Shown in pieces: positions 33,401 to 44,707 of a stretch of DNA of 64,000 nt. The translations under genes and the position numbers were made by a program. This stretch comes from Alopecurus myosuroides. Taxonomy: Eukaryota > Streptophyta > Magnoliopsida > Poales > Poaceae. The notes beneath the pieces were generated by a model, which worked only from the letters and a program-made list of their open reading frames with translations, searched no databases and was not told the origin of the DNA. The stretch lies in assembly GCA_028641055.1 (NCBI GenBank), contig CM054060.1, positions 59,743,852 to 59,807,851 of the forward strand. Reading direction: 5' to 3'. Numbering within the stretch: the stretch's first letter is position 1; each line of letters opens with the position of its first letter.

Positions 33401-34326
33401 GGCTTTGGAGAGAACCATACTATTGATTGTAACTATCTCCCAGATATGTCTTGGGTAGGTCGAGCCATCAGGGGCAGGAAGTGATGGATTTTAATGGAAC
33501 ATGGATTTTGGTCCAGCGTCCCATATGACCTCCCATTTATGACCAAATCCCGGAATGAACATAGTTTCCCACTAAATCCCACTGATGGTTCACAAGAGAT
33601 AACTAAGAAGCTTTTTGCATAAATCATAGCCATGTAATGCGACTAAACCACCACAAGGTTATCGATCCTAGCCGGCGTTGAGGTTGCAAGTTGCAACAGA
33701 ATGTAATCAGGCCAGAATTGGGACCAAGCAAGACAATTAAGAAATCCCTCACCATTTCAGCAGGGGTAAAATACTCCCGGAGGCAAACATGGTCCAGGAA
33801 ACTAGCGTGGACGATCACAGAAATCCTCGATCGTGTAGAAATGCGGCTGAACCACAACGACGCGGAAAGCGAAAAAACCACCACGAAATCGGTGCTAACT
33901 AAGGCGAATTTGGATATGGGAACGATTCTACCACGGTACGGGCACCGGCGTACGGACGACATAGCTAGGGCAAAGCGGCGACTCACCTTGCTCGTACTCC
34001 CCGTCCTCACTCTCCTCGCCGTCGTCGTCGACCTGCGCCATGTCGTCGATCAGGATCGACGCCCGCTTCCTCTTGCTGGCACGGCCGGCGCGGCCGCCGC
34101 CGCCGCCGTCGTAGTCCTCGTCCCGGTCATCATCCTCATCCTCCTCTTCCTCCTCCTCATAGTCGTCCTCGCTGGCCGCGTCGTCGAAGAAGCTCTCGAC
34201 GCCCGACCCCTTGCCCCCGCCGCCCCGCGAGCGCTTGCCGCCCCTCTCCTCCTCCTCCGAATCATAGGTCTCCACCCCCTCGTAGTCCTCCTCATCCTCC
34301 TCGTCGTCGCGGCCGCGGCGGGACAT
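27475..34326 (-). CDS. SPT5: Transcription elongation factor SPT5, complete (21 exons)
   Basis: SPT5 pairs with SPT4 as DSIF, clamps RNA polymerase II and controls pausing and elongation in the nucleus. The ATG is at 34326 and the stop at 27475. Exons (descending): 34326-33987, 33001-32763, 32658-32515, 32446-32285, 32214-32131, 31773-31703, 31548-31191, 31115-30960, 30865-30768, 30685-30637, 30550-30398, 30274-30131, 30051-29952, 29815-29645, 29567-29519, 29439-29348, 28765-28630, 28414-28351, 28223-28016, 27911-27814, 27717-27475. They total 3159 nt in one open frame of 1052 residues, normal for plant SPT5. Seen in order: acidic N-terminus (1-190), NGN domain (about 181-270), KOW segments near 285, 430, 480, 602 and 717, a Pro/Ser/Thr-rich repeat region (about 775-945; [16 protein letters not shown]) and a last KOW near 1007-1040. 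All introns are GT-AG except one GC-AG after exon 10. Confidence 0.97.
28635..28716 (-). repeat. 33-bp tandem repeat in SPT5 exon 17
   Basis: Two identical 33-bp units (28635-28667 and 28668-28700) and a 16-bp partial unit follow each other without gap. Each encodes [11 protein letters not shown] in frame, adding one extra PMSP-containing unit to the C-terminal repeat region. Confidence 0.9.
29011..29156. repeat. 73-bp tandem duplication in an SPT5 intron
   Basis: Two copies, 29011-29083 and 29084-29156, starting TTCCCTCCTTTTCTTAATG, are nearly identical. They lie in the intron between exons 16 and 17 and do not touch the splice sites. Confidence 0.9.
31592..31659. mobile_element. Short Stowaway-type MITE in an SPT5 intron
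   Basis: It starts CTCCCTCTGTCCC and ends GGGGACAGAGGAAG, an inverted repeat flanked by TA at 31590-31591 and 31660-31661, as in Tc1/mariner-derived Stowaway elements. It is 68 bp long and sits in the intron between exons 6 and 7. Confidence 0.85.
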
Positions 34327-34335
34327 TGCGGCGGC

Positions 34336-34343
34336 TAGGGTTT
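34336..34343 (-). promoter_or_regulatory. Telo-box (AAACCCTA) in the SPT5 5' leader
   Basis: AAACCCTA on the minus strand lies 10 bp upstream of the SPT5 ATG. Telo-boxes are frequent near the start of plant genes for translation and transcription machinery; a role here is inference. Confidence 0.6.
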
Positions 34344-34521
34344 CGACCTATCCCTCCTCGCGGCGCGCTGCGGCTGGCAGGGTGGCCCCGCGTGGCAGAG
34401 GCGGAGCGCGAGCGAGAGCCGGTGCGTGCCTCGGCGAGGGCGGGGTCACGGAGTGGTGGGTGATTTCAGAGCGGGGCAGCGTTTTCGATTGCCGGCAAGG
34501 GGGTTATTTACCGGCGAGCTT

Positions 34522-34530
34522 CTACTTATA
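34522..34530 (-). promoter_or_regulatory. Possible SPT5 TATA box
   Basis: TATAAGTAG on the minus strand lies about 196 bp upstream of the ATG, a plausible core promoter distance. No transcript data are available to confirm it. Confidence 0.35.
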
Positions 34531-34559
34531 ACAAGGGGATGCCGTTGCGTGGGCTGGGC

Positions 34560-35763
34560 CGTACGTCTTCCTTGAGCCGTACCCGCCTAGGAATGTGTAT
34601 TCGGGCTCGAGGAATTATGCGAGCTTCTAGACCGTTCATTCGTCGAACGGCCCATATTTAGCCAACTAACTAGGTTGCTCCAACAATGAGGCTTCTAGCC
34701 CACCCATGAACCGGCCTCGGCCCATTCGAATCTGGCCGTGTCTGCATGTCGGCATATTCCACTCAAAAAAAAAACACGCCGGCATATTCCTTGCCAAACA
34801 GAATCTTACGTGCAAGTGCAACTGACAACGTGCTATATGTGTGTACGCTGCTCATGCCTTCCACAAGCCAGTTGTGCAAGCCTCTGGATCCTTGTACGAG
34901 TATTTGGGGGCACCGAGAGACAAAAAGGCAACAACCAAATACTGTTTTTTGAGAGTTGTTTCTAATCGTTACATGGAGAACTACAAGTACAAGTGCGAGA
35001 TATTAATTTAAAATAAAAGCTTGGATCAAGTTTACACAAATAAATATCAGTATATGTGGTACCAAATGTATACAATTTGAAAATTGTATTTCATGATATT
35101 AATGATGTGAATAATTTTTATGTGAACTAGTCAAAACTTGGAAAATATTGCGTTAGAACGGAATAAATAGGACTTGCAAAGTATGGATTTGCATTGGGTT
35201 CATTCTTCTTCCTCCACATATGGGATCAACAATCTTGCAAAAGTTATAATAAACAAATGAACTCTAGTTCACAATGGCTCACGAGGTCATATGCTCATGT
35301 CCAAATAAAAGAATCGAAATAATAGTAAAAAACTAAAAAAAAAAAAAAAAAATAGGAGCACCAATTTTTTTTTCTCACAGAGCAATATGCATGCCATTTC
35401 ACCACAAAACTTCGCGTGTATTTAGACTTGTATATGCTCATAATTGAAATTTACAGAATTTTTTGAAATGTTTTACTATTTTTATATTTAGACGGGAGCA
35501 TATGAGGTCGGGAGCCAAAACATCACTACTCACATGTAGAGACATATAAACAATTGCGCTTTTAATTCTATGTGGGACTAAAAAATTGCAAAGACATATA
35601 TAAGAAAATCCTAAACTAACACTCATACTCAAAATTTCTCCCAACTAACTCCCTTATTTCCGTGTAACATAAAATGGTGATGAGTAGTCATACTACCGTA
35701 TACTAGCTAGGCAAGGCTTCCTGGTAATGTTGATTGTGTATGCAGTATAAAATTGAGTGGTCC
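34560..35763. other. SPT5 upstream intergenic region
   Basis: This is about 1.2 kb of mostly AT-rich DNA with an A17-type run near 35336-35353 and no recognisable gene. It probably contains distal promoter sequence of SPT5 in its right-to-left orientation. Short ORFs have no family features. Confidence 0.5.
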
Positions 35764-35766
35764 TAA

Positions 35767-38000
35767 GAGCAACTCTAGCAGAACCCCTATCCCGCAGAAC
35801 TGAAAACGCGGGATACGGGTCGGGGAAAGTGCGGTTTACGGGTTGAAAACTGGTGCGCCGTAGCAGTACCCGTAAACCCGACCTGTAAAACAGATTATGG
35901 CGCATCAGGTTTCAACCCGTAAACCGAAGAACTGAAACTATGATCATTTAGCATAATTCGCCGCAATTTCGATAAATGTTCGACAATTCAAATAGTTTGA
36001 ATGCTCAAGTGCGACAAATAGGATGTTCAACATGAACAGGAAGAACAAGGAGAAAAAAAGAGGCACGAATCACCGAATCAAGCGACAGTAGCACCGCCGC
36101 GGCAACCACCACCACTGCCACCACCAGTTGGAGCAATGATAGCTTGCTTTCTACGCTTGAGGATTTGTTGTCTTGCAATGTTGTGCCACTTTAGGGTCAG
36201 TTCATTCATTTTAGAGATGTTCATCATCATGATATTATTCTCCTCGGCAAGCAACTTGGCGAGTGCCCTAGTTTCCTCGGCATTGGCTCTTGCCTCTTCG
36301 ATGGCAGCTTTGCGCTTGTTGTCCTCGATGGCAGCTTTGTGCAGGTTCTCTTTGACGGCGGCATTGCGCATCCCCTCTTGCCGGACCATTCCCCTCTTCT
36401 CTTTCTTCTCTTGTGCCCTTTTCTCATACATTTCCTTCTTTGCTTCTAGAGTCTTGGACGTCAACAGCTCATTGGATTTCACCATGTTATCTATCTGATC
36501 CCGCAAGCTTGCAGTCTCGGCTTGGGACTTGAGTCTGTCTTTGGCCTTCTTTGTACCCTCGGGCCTCCCATAGTTTATTCCCCCTTCATCGTCCTCGTCG
36601 TCGATCAAGTCCACTTCAACCCTCTTTGATTCTGTCTCCCTCACCTTCCATTTCTCACTCCATTGGAGCAAAGTCCAACAATGATCGAGTAGAAATGGTT
36701 TTCCCTTCGAAAATGGCATGTCTTTGTACCTCTTTTTTGCAATTCGTTCCTTTATAAACAAGGAATGTGTCAGTGCAACGGCAACAATAAAGAAAACTAG
36801 AATGTGGACTCGTGCGAACTCACATAATCACCCTCATTTGTACCACTTGGAGGCGCATTGCGAACTTGCTCCAAGAATCCACAGGACCGACTCACTATCG
36901 GTTTGATCGTATCCCAACGACCTTGCAGTGACCGATACGTGTGTGGGGTTCGTGTCACCACTTTGCCGTTCTGGTCAAATCGAGGCATCATCTGGAAGAA
37001 CTGATCCTCGGCCCTTTGCCAATACCGCTTGCCGGTTTGATCCGTGTCGGTAGTGGCATCGAGAGAAACGGCCTTCCAAGCTTCAATGAGGATCTCGTCT
37101 TCGAGATGCATGTAATTTATCGCCCTCAGCCGTTTTCTCGCGGTGAACACCGACCCCCGATCTCCTCGAGGTTGTCCTCATCCTCATCGCCGGCACCGTC
37201 AATCCCTTCCTTGGCCTCGTTGTAGCCGAAAGCACCAAGGGTGTTTCATCGATGTTGACGCTGACCTCGTTCGGCATGTCCATGTATGCAGCCATGGGGT
37301 CCTCACACCCGGCCAAGCTACGGAATCGGTATAATGATCGTCCAAGCTACAGAATTATACAAAAATGGAATTCGGGGAGGAGAGAATTTGTACCTCTACG
37401 TCGGCGTTGGAAGAGAGGCAAGGGTCGGCGATTTCTTCTTCTTCGCCTGCGGCTTCGGTGGTTTCTCCACCCCTGCTATGGCGGTCGCGGCCAGCAAACC
37501 GACTCCACCTTCGGCGGCTGCAGCAGCGGCGGCTTTAGCAGCTTGCCCGGTGCCCAGCTGCTTGCGCTTCACCGGAGCAAGAGCGGGTGTAGTCGATGCC
37601 GCGGCAGCCGCCGTCAGATGTGAACGACCCACGGGGTCAAATTATGGAACCGCGCACACGCGTACGCTGATGAGGGAGGACTGCTCAGATGTCATGGCGG
37701 CATTAGGAGCGAGAACGGCTAGAGCAGGAGACGAAGGTCGGAGCAGGGGCGACGGCAGCTGGTAGCGGGAGCTGAAATTTCCGTCCCGCCAATCCTTTCT
37801 TCCCGATGGAGGGCACCCTCGGGTCAGCGTCAAAACCCTGGGATTCACGGGTTGTAAGGGGAAATTCTCGGTCGCCCCAAAAAAAAATTATGGGCCCGCG
37901 CGGTTTACGGGCTCTGCTATTCCCAAATATTTCGCTCGCAGCCCGTATGCGGCCGTTATTTTTCAATTCGGGCCTTTTACGGTGTCTGCTAGAGTTGCTC
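35767..38000 (-). mobile_element. PIF/Harbinger-type element, 2234 bp, without transposase
   Basis: The perfect 16-bp terminal inverted repeats GAGCAACTCTAGCAGA are flanked by TAA at 35764-35766 and 38001-38003, the TWA target duplication of PIF/Harbinger. The interior carries a Myb/trihelix-like protein gene on the minus strand but no DDE transposase. It may be mobilised in trans by a full element. Confidence 0.88.
36078..37316 (-). CDS. Harbinger ORF1-type Myb/SANT-like DNA-binding protein (probable gene remnant)
   Basis: At least two exons are visible. The upstream exon (about 37316-36824) has a SANT/trihelix-like segment: LEDEILIEAWKAVSLD, GKRYWQRAEDQFFQ and TYRSLQGRWDTIKP. A GT donor after EGDY joins in phase to an exon starting at 36749 with ERIAKKRYKD and continuing with FLLDHCWTLLQWSEKW, an acidic stretch and a long charged coiled coil, the NAM-associated C-terminal pattern, stopping at 36078. 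A frame change near 37140 separates the acidic lead-in from the SANT segment. A further alanine-rich exon may lie at 37396-37632. In Harbinger elements the ORF1 protein helps the transposase reach DNA; here no transposase accompanies it. Confidence 0.6.
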
Positions 38001-38158
38001 TAAGCGTACGCACTCCATGGGACACCCAAGCCTAGCTAGTTGATATGTGTTGTGGATGTATTAGGGAGCCTTGCGGGGCAATTAACGCATCCATCGGTCC
38101 TACTCCTACACGCCTTCGACTACTACATATTCATCAAGAGGACATTAAATTCGAATAA

Positions 38159-38441
38159 GGGCATCCGTAATAGGTTGTATGATACATTGTATCAACTCAC
38201 CAGCCAACAATGCATTGCACAACTGTTACAATCGTTTGTTGGTAGAGTTGTTTGTAAGTAGTAAATTTTAGCCGATCCTATAGTCATTTTAGTGGGACCA
38301 AGTACCTTGGCATGTGTGCTAACTTGTTGGTTGCATATCATACAACTCATTTTCTTTCGACTCATTATTACTTGATATGTAGACATATTTCAGAGTTGGC
38401 ATTTATATCTTACGCTGACATGGACACTATTGGAGATGTCC
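38159..38441. mobile_element. Tourist-type MITE, 283 bp
   Basis: It begins GGGCATCCGTAATAG and ends CTATTGGAGATGTCC, an imperfect inverted repeat flanked by TAA at 38156-38158 and 38442-38444. It is noncoding. Confidence 0.75.
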
Positions 38442-38444
38442 TAA

Positions 38445-38955
38445 GGAGGCCACTCCCTTATCGCATGTATAAAAGAAGAACCAAAGACCCCACAATGGAG
38501 GAACAAGATCTTTCAATCACCGAGGTGCAACCCTTTAATCCCAAACAAAGCTATGTAGAGTTCTCCGCCTAGGTTTCTCCTCATATATTCTTCGAGTTGC
38601 CCATCCAACTTGTCAGATTCACTTTTGTACCAGATAATCGAATAATGTACTTTGTTCCTAATATGAATTCAGTCGAAGGATGAAGTACGGCTATTACCCT
38701 GCAAATGGGGCATGAACTTGAGTAAAAGTCTTATCATGTTAGTAATTGGAGCGTGTCTCTACCACCAAATAAATGATGTACTTTCCTCGTAAGATTTATT
38801 GTCATCTTTGTGTTGTCTCATTTCTAATGCACACCCTCATGGATTTCAAAAGTTGAAATGATGCCTCGCTTTATATCTTGCAATGACCCTTCTATGGCCG
38901 CTTCCTATTTAGCGCCTCATCCCATGCAGCTATCTCCTTATCTTTTTCGTGTCTG
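38445..38955. other. Intergenic spacer
   Basis: This is about 0.5 kb between two transposons. Nothing recognisable is seen on either strand. Confidence 0.5.
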
Positions 38956-39211
38956 TTAGAGCATACCCAACGCCCCCCAGGGGACCAAAATTGATCCACT
39001 TTTGGTCTGTTTAGGGTGGTCCATGGACTGAGGCTGGGACGAACCCCCGATTTGGGATCAAACCATCCCAACGGCCCCCCAAATTCGATGCCTCCATTTT
39101 TTTCCAGTTTTTCTCCTTATATCTCTTTTCTATCTTTATGATAAAAATAAATAGCAAATAAAGAAACAATATACATACGGATGTTTCAAAAGACACATAC
39201 GCATGTTTAAA

Positions 39212-39463
39212 TTACAAACATTTTAAATTGTTCGAATTTAAACATGCCTGACGGGCATGGAAGCATCGCCAAACCTTTTTCCAATATGCTTTTCCTTTTT
39301 GTTGTGCTCCGATGGCAGAGTGTTGGCCCTCGAGCATCCAAGCCTCGCACAACACATTGTCCTCGATATCTATGTAGCTAGCTGACCTCGGCCTTTTCCC
39401 CGTTTCCACAAGCTCCTCCTCCGCATCTTCCATTTGTTGGCCCTCGTCGCCATAACCAAACAA
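39212..39463 (-). pseudogene. Harbinger ORF1-like exon fragment
   Basis: The segment ASYIDIEDNVLCEAWM followed by GKAYWKKVWRCFHA has the spacing of the SANT/trihelix region of Harbinger ORF1 proteins, similar in layout to 36824-37150. The exon stops early and the N-terminal part is split by the solo LTR, so no full product is possible. Confidence 0.6.
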
Positions 39464-39806
39464 TGTCGCCCCGTTGATGCATATGGATCCATATTGGGTG
39501 CCCGGCTGGGTCTCTAATCTTCGATGGGTATGCCACCGGTGGAGCCCATGGCATCCTCGTTGCGCTAGAAATCCTGTAGGCGCACTCGATGATCAGAAAC
39601 AACGCTCAATGAACAAACCAATGAGTTTGTAAACATACCGGATCGGCCATGGCCATGGAGGGCATATCCTCGAACAACTGACGTCCATGGGGGCATGTTA
39701 CCAGCAGGAACCACTCGCGGTGCTTTGTTGTGTATCAGCGAGACGTCGCCGGTCCCAGGAGTCGCGTCAAGCAACACAGGGGTCACGTTGAGATCGATGG
39801 GGGCGG

Positions 39807-41396
39807 TGATGATGCAGGAGCGCACTCGTTGGGAAACCTCAAGTGTAACGTGTGAAGAGTGGAGCGACAAGTTTTCTCTCAGAAAGAAACCAAGATTGAA
39901 TCGATCAGTACGAGAAAGAAATCACTTCTCAAGGTTGTTGGCAGCTGATTTTTGCAGGGCGCACTACCGATTCAGCAGCAACGTGGAATCTACACAACAG
40001 AATGAAGTTACTTTGCCCCCCAACAAAGCAGTGAGGTTATCAATCTCACCGGTTTTGCTGAAAAGAAAGAATTAGACGTATAGTGTGGAAAACAAGATTT
40101 GTTTGTAGTGAATAAAAAGAGAACAATGATTGCAGTAAAAGAATAGTGTTTGTAGTGGTTGTATTATCAGTGTAAAGAAATGGACCGGGGTCCACAGTTC
40201 ACTAGTGGTGTCTCTTCCTAAAAGATAGATAACATGTTGGGCAAACAAATTACAGATGGGCAATTGATTGATATAAAGGTTGCACTGTAGCATGGTGATT
40301 ACTATGTGATTCATGCGGGCATTACAACATAATTCATAGACCGTGATCCAACTGCAGCTATGACTAACAATCCACCCTCGGAGCATAATCCAATCAAACC
40401 TCGGGTATTAAGTTGCAAGCAACATATACTTGCATTAAGTAAAGTGTGTAATGTAAACATCGTTGTTTTCTCCCTAATGGAAACAACACATCCCCCATCT
40501 GTTACGTTTCTGTCACTCGAGCATGGATAAAAGGGAGGCATGGACCCACTATCTAGCATAAATACCCCCTCTTGGAGTTACAAGCATCACCTTGGCCAAA
40601 GCATCTACTAGTAACGGAGAGAATGCAAGATCATAAATAACATAAACATGAAAGAACATGATAGATTGATAATCACTGGACATGGCATTCAATATTCATC
40701 GGATCCCAGCAAACACAACATGTAACATTACAATAAGATGATCCTGATCATGTTAGGCATCTCACAAGATCTAAACATGAGGCATAAAGAGGAGAAGACA
40801 ACCATCTAGCTATTGCTATGGACCCGTAGTACAAGGATGAACTACTCACGCATCACTCCGGAGGCGGGCATAGTGGTGTAGAGCCCTCCGGTGATGAACT
40901 CCCCTCCCGGCAGGGTGCCGGGGAGAGCTTCAGAATCCTCCCGAACTAGGGTTGACGATGATGGCGGCTCCAGAACTTTTGGTGGAAAAAGCCTCGGGTG
41001 ATTAGGGTTTTCCCGAGGAGGAGCTTATATAGGCGAAAGGGCAACGTCGGTGGGTGGCCAGGGGGCACACCACCTAGTGGCGCGGCCACGGGGCCACCTG
41101 CGCCGCCCTATGGTTTAGGGCCACTGAGGCCCCCCTCCGGGTCTCCTCCGGACTTCGTGTACGTGACATACTTCTAAGGTCCTGGGTTTTCATTTCGTCC
41201 AATTCCGAGAATATTTCCTGAACAACTTTTCTGAAACCAAAAACAGCAGAAAACAGAACTGGCTCTATGGTATCTTGTCAATAGGTTAGTCCCAGGAAAT
41301 CCATAAAAATGATGTAAAATATGTAGAAAACATGTAGAAATTGGCATGAAAACAACATGGAACATCAGAAATTATAGATATGTTTATGACGTATCA
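39807..41396 (-). repeat. Solo LTR F (1590 bp)
   Basis: It starts TGATGATGCAGG and ends GACGTATCA on the plus strand, with the same internal landmarks as LTRs A and B. A 5-bp target duplication GGCGG flanks it exactly at 39802-39806 and 41397-41401. No internal region is present, so it formed by recombination between two LTRs. Confidence 0.92.
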
Positions 41397-41925
41397 GGCG
41401 GCACGGTCGCAAAGGACTGAGAGGTGATCTCCGGCAACGTGTCCTCTAATGATAGCCTGAGCCGTGAAATAGTTGGCCCGAACTACGGCGCAGTCGTGAA
41501 TACGCACGACGGAGTGGCCACCGATAGCGCAGGCGACCCCGAGAGCGGCGGGCTGGCCACAGAAGAAACCGAGCTCGAGAAAAGCACTAACATCGGTGCG
41601 CACGGATGGAGGGACGTGGGCATGATGACGCTGTAGGTATCCCCCTACATCATGATGACTCCCATGGGAGCGGCGTTGGAGCCGCCGTTGTCCTGTCGCT
41701 GGGCTAGGAGCAGGGTCGCGACGGTGGCGGTCTCTTGCTCCTTCGAGCTTAACTTTCGCTTCACCCGCCGGCACTACCGCTTCTTCGACTCCGACTTCGG
41801 CGATGCCTTCGGGGTTGGATTGGGCACCGTGGTGCTCTCAGGATTCATCATCCCCGGCTATCGGCCACTTGTGACTTCCGTTCCAGAGGCGGCGAGGGTT
41901 GTAAGCGGAGTGGACAGTGGCAAGG

Positions 41926-43135
41926 TGAATGGGTAGTATGGGCACCTAGAGGGAGGGTGAGTAGGTGCTACGACCAATTTTAATTTCTATTCAAATTAAG
42001 TCTAGAGACAAAGGTAAATTCTCTAGATCTGCAACTATGGTGAATTTACCTATATGACAACAACAACAATAAGCAAGATACAAACACAAAGTAAAGCAGA
42101 GGGAACGATGTAACCAATAACAGAAGCATGTAGTGACAAGGATGTAATCCTGAGTTCCTCCTTTTTTTAGGGGAGTACGTCTCGTTGGAGGGGTGTGAGT
42201 TTCGTCACGAAGGCCTACTCAACGCCAAAAAGGCCTCACCTTATTCTCCAATGAACCCGGCACAAAGGCCTATTCCACCTTTCACTATTGATCCGCTTTG
42301 AGGCGGGAATCGAGTCCTTTACAATGAGCTTGGGGCACAAATCCACAACCAAATTGGGGGCTCCAAAGAATCACCAAGAGTAGCAATGAGGTCTAGGTTT
42401 TTCACAAGGAAACAATAGACTAGATCCCCTCAAGCAAATGAGGAGGGAATGGAAAACCGGTGGTGAATATGTAGATCGAGACCTTCTCCTTAAATCCTCT
42501 GAAGATCAACAAGTTTGGTGGGAGGGATTGGGAGATGGTGGGTGAGCTCAATCAATGGGGAATTTAATTCTGGACGAGCTAGCTAGAGGAAAAAGAAGAG
42601 GATGGGTATTTATACCCCAATCCCAAAATCTAGCCATTTGGTGTCTTTCTATGAAAGTCACACCGGAGACTCCGGTGTAAAGGCCGGAGACTCTGGTCTG
42701 CCAAACATTCCGATGGGACCGGAGACTCCAGACACTCTTCAGACACTCTCCAGTCAATCTTCGGACCTTATGCAGTGGGTGACACCACTTGGACTTGGCG
42801 CAGGAAAATATTCATGCGCGGAGACTCCGATCTGCATAGGCCGGAGACTCCGCAGAGTTTCTGCCAACTTCTTCTTTCCAAAATGCAGAGTGCGTATGGG
42901 TGCTTCGAGCGCAGTGGAGAAGCCAGGAGTCCGGAGACTCCGACCACTGCGCCCCGGTGACTCCGGTCTGGACCGGATACTCCGGGAAGTCTCTGCACAC
43001 ATTCCGGAGAGTATGCAGTGGGTGACACCACTTGCACACTCTTCTTCTTGGCTTGGAAAATCCTGAAATCGGAGACTCCGGTCTGGGACACCGGAGACTC
43101 CGGCCTGGAAAATAATTCCAGCACCTCCAACACAT
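41926..43135 (-). repeat. 3' LTR of Copia element E, larger part
   Basis: Its start TGAATGGGTAGTATGG matches the 5' LTR end at 58103 (TGAACGGATAGTATGG) and about 200 bp following. The remainder of the LTR continues at 49807-49947 after element B, making about 1351 bp in total. It carries the near-palindromic repeat array at 42663-43103. Confidence 0.88.
42663..43103. repeat. Array of near-palindromic CCGGAGACTCCGG units in the LTR of E
   Basis: Copies or close variants start at 42663, 42684, 42719, 42819, 42841, 42931, 42954, 42973, 43070 and 43091, irregularly spaced. Each half (CCGGAG / CTCCGG) is an inverted repeat around one or two bases. A longer direct repeat TGCAGTGGGTGACACCACTT also occurs at 42771 and 43014. 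Confidence 0.85.
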
Positions 43136-44707
43136 TGATGGTGTAGTGGACGTTGGTAAACCCCAAGATAAAGGTTATGAAGAGCACATCGAAAGGTTTT
43201 CCCTCAGAAAAGAAACCAAGGTTGAATCAACCAGTAGGAGGACAAGCAATATCTGAAGGTTGATGCAGCTGAGGTGGCAGGGCGCACTACTGGTTTGGCA
43301 ACAATGTGGAACCTACACAACACAATCAAATCACTTTGCCCCAACGAAGCAGTGAGGTTTTCAATCTCACCGGTTTTGCTGAACAGAAAGAGGTCAAACG
43401 TATGGTGTGGAAAACTATATGAGAATAGTATGAAAACAATAGCAGCAGTGTGAAAACAGTGGAAGAAGTGTGTGTATTATCAGTATGAGAAAATGGACCG
43501 GGGTCCACAGTTCACTAGTGGTGTCTCTCCGTGAAAGATAAATAACATGTGTGGTGAACAAATTACAGCTGGGCAATTGACAAAAATGAAGGATGCACCG
43601 TAGTGCATATGCAAGACATAAAGATTACTATGTGATTCATGCGGACATTACAACAACATATATAGACCATCATCCAACTTCATCTAAGACTATTAATCCA
43701 CCCTCCGAATATCATCCGAACAAACGTTGGGTATTAAGTTGCAAGCAACAGATAATCACAGTTAACAAAGTGTGTAACGTAAACAATGTAAACGAAGTAA
43801 ACATTGTCGTTTTCTCCCTAATGGCAAAAACACATCCTCCACATGTCACGTTTCTGTCACTCAAGCACAGATGCAAAGGAGGCATGAACCCACTATCGAG
43901 CATAAATACTCCCTCTTGGCTAGAGCGTCTACTAATAATGGAGAGCATGAAAGATCATAAATAACATATGCATGAAGATAACATGATATATTGATAATCA
44001 GAAGACATAGCATTCAACATTCATCGGATCCCAGTAAACCCAACATGTAGAAATACATAAAGATGATCTCGATCATGTGAGGCAGCTCACGAGATCTAAA
44101 CATGAGGCATAAAGTGGAGGAGACAACCATCTAGCTACCGCTATGGACCCGTAGTCCAGGGATGAACTACTCACGCATCACTTCGGAGGAGGGCATGGTG
44201 GTGTAGACCCCTCCGGTGATGAATTCCCCTCCGAGCAGGGTGCCGGGGAGAGCTCCAGAACCCTCCCGATCTCGGGATGACGATGACGGCAGCCTCCGGT
44301 GTTTCTCGGGAAAAGTGGTATATATCTAGGTTTGATGTATCGGGGGGAATAAATAAGCAAAAGGGCAATGGCGGTAGGAGCCCGCGGGGCCCACACCACC
44401 CCAGGCGCGGCCAGGGGGCTCGCGGCCCTATGGTGTGGCCCCCCTCCGGGCCTCTTTGGGACTCCGTGGAACCTTCATGAATTCTAAGACTTTTAGGCTT
44501 CGAATTTTCCAATTGCGAGAATATTTATAGAACAACTTTTCTGAAACTAAAAACAGCAGAAAACAGGGAACTGGCTCTGTGGCATCTTGTCAATAGGTTA
44601 GTCCCGGAAGTCGATAAAAATGACATAAAGTGTATAGCAAACATGTAGGAAATAACATGAAAACAACATGGAACATCATAAATTAAGGATACGTTTATGA
44701 TGTATCA
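43136..44707 (-). repeat. 3' LTR of element B
   Basis: It runs from TGATGGTGTAG to TGATGTATCA on the plus strand. The internal 3' end beside it on the plus strand is ACATCCCCAAGCTTAG, i.e. a purine-rich tract on the coding strand. Confidence 0.9.

Larger units (their letters stand above)
38959..41925 (-). mobile_element. Second PIF/Harbinger-like element, interrupted and truncated
   Basis: The left end GAGCATACCCAAC follows TTA (38956-38958). Parts 38959-39806 and 41402-41925 are read as one element split by solo LTR F. The minus strand carries exons of a Myb/NAM-associated-type protein, including one at 39212-39463 and a proline-rich piece with PIDLNVTP near 39800. The right end is missing because Copia element E begins at 41926. 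Confidence 0.6.

Noticed and set aside
33691..34338. A 215-codon plus-strand ORF over the start of SPT5
   Set aside because: It is the antisense shadow of the acidic, codon-biased first exon of SPT5; its hydrophobic translation is a complement of Glu/Asp codons.
42663..43103. CRISPR-like spaced repeats
   Set aside because: Spacing is irregular, copies are imperfect and near-palindromic, and the array is inside an LTR in a plant genome.
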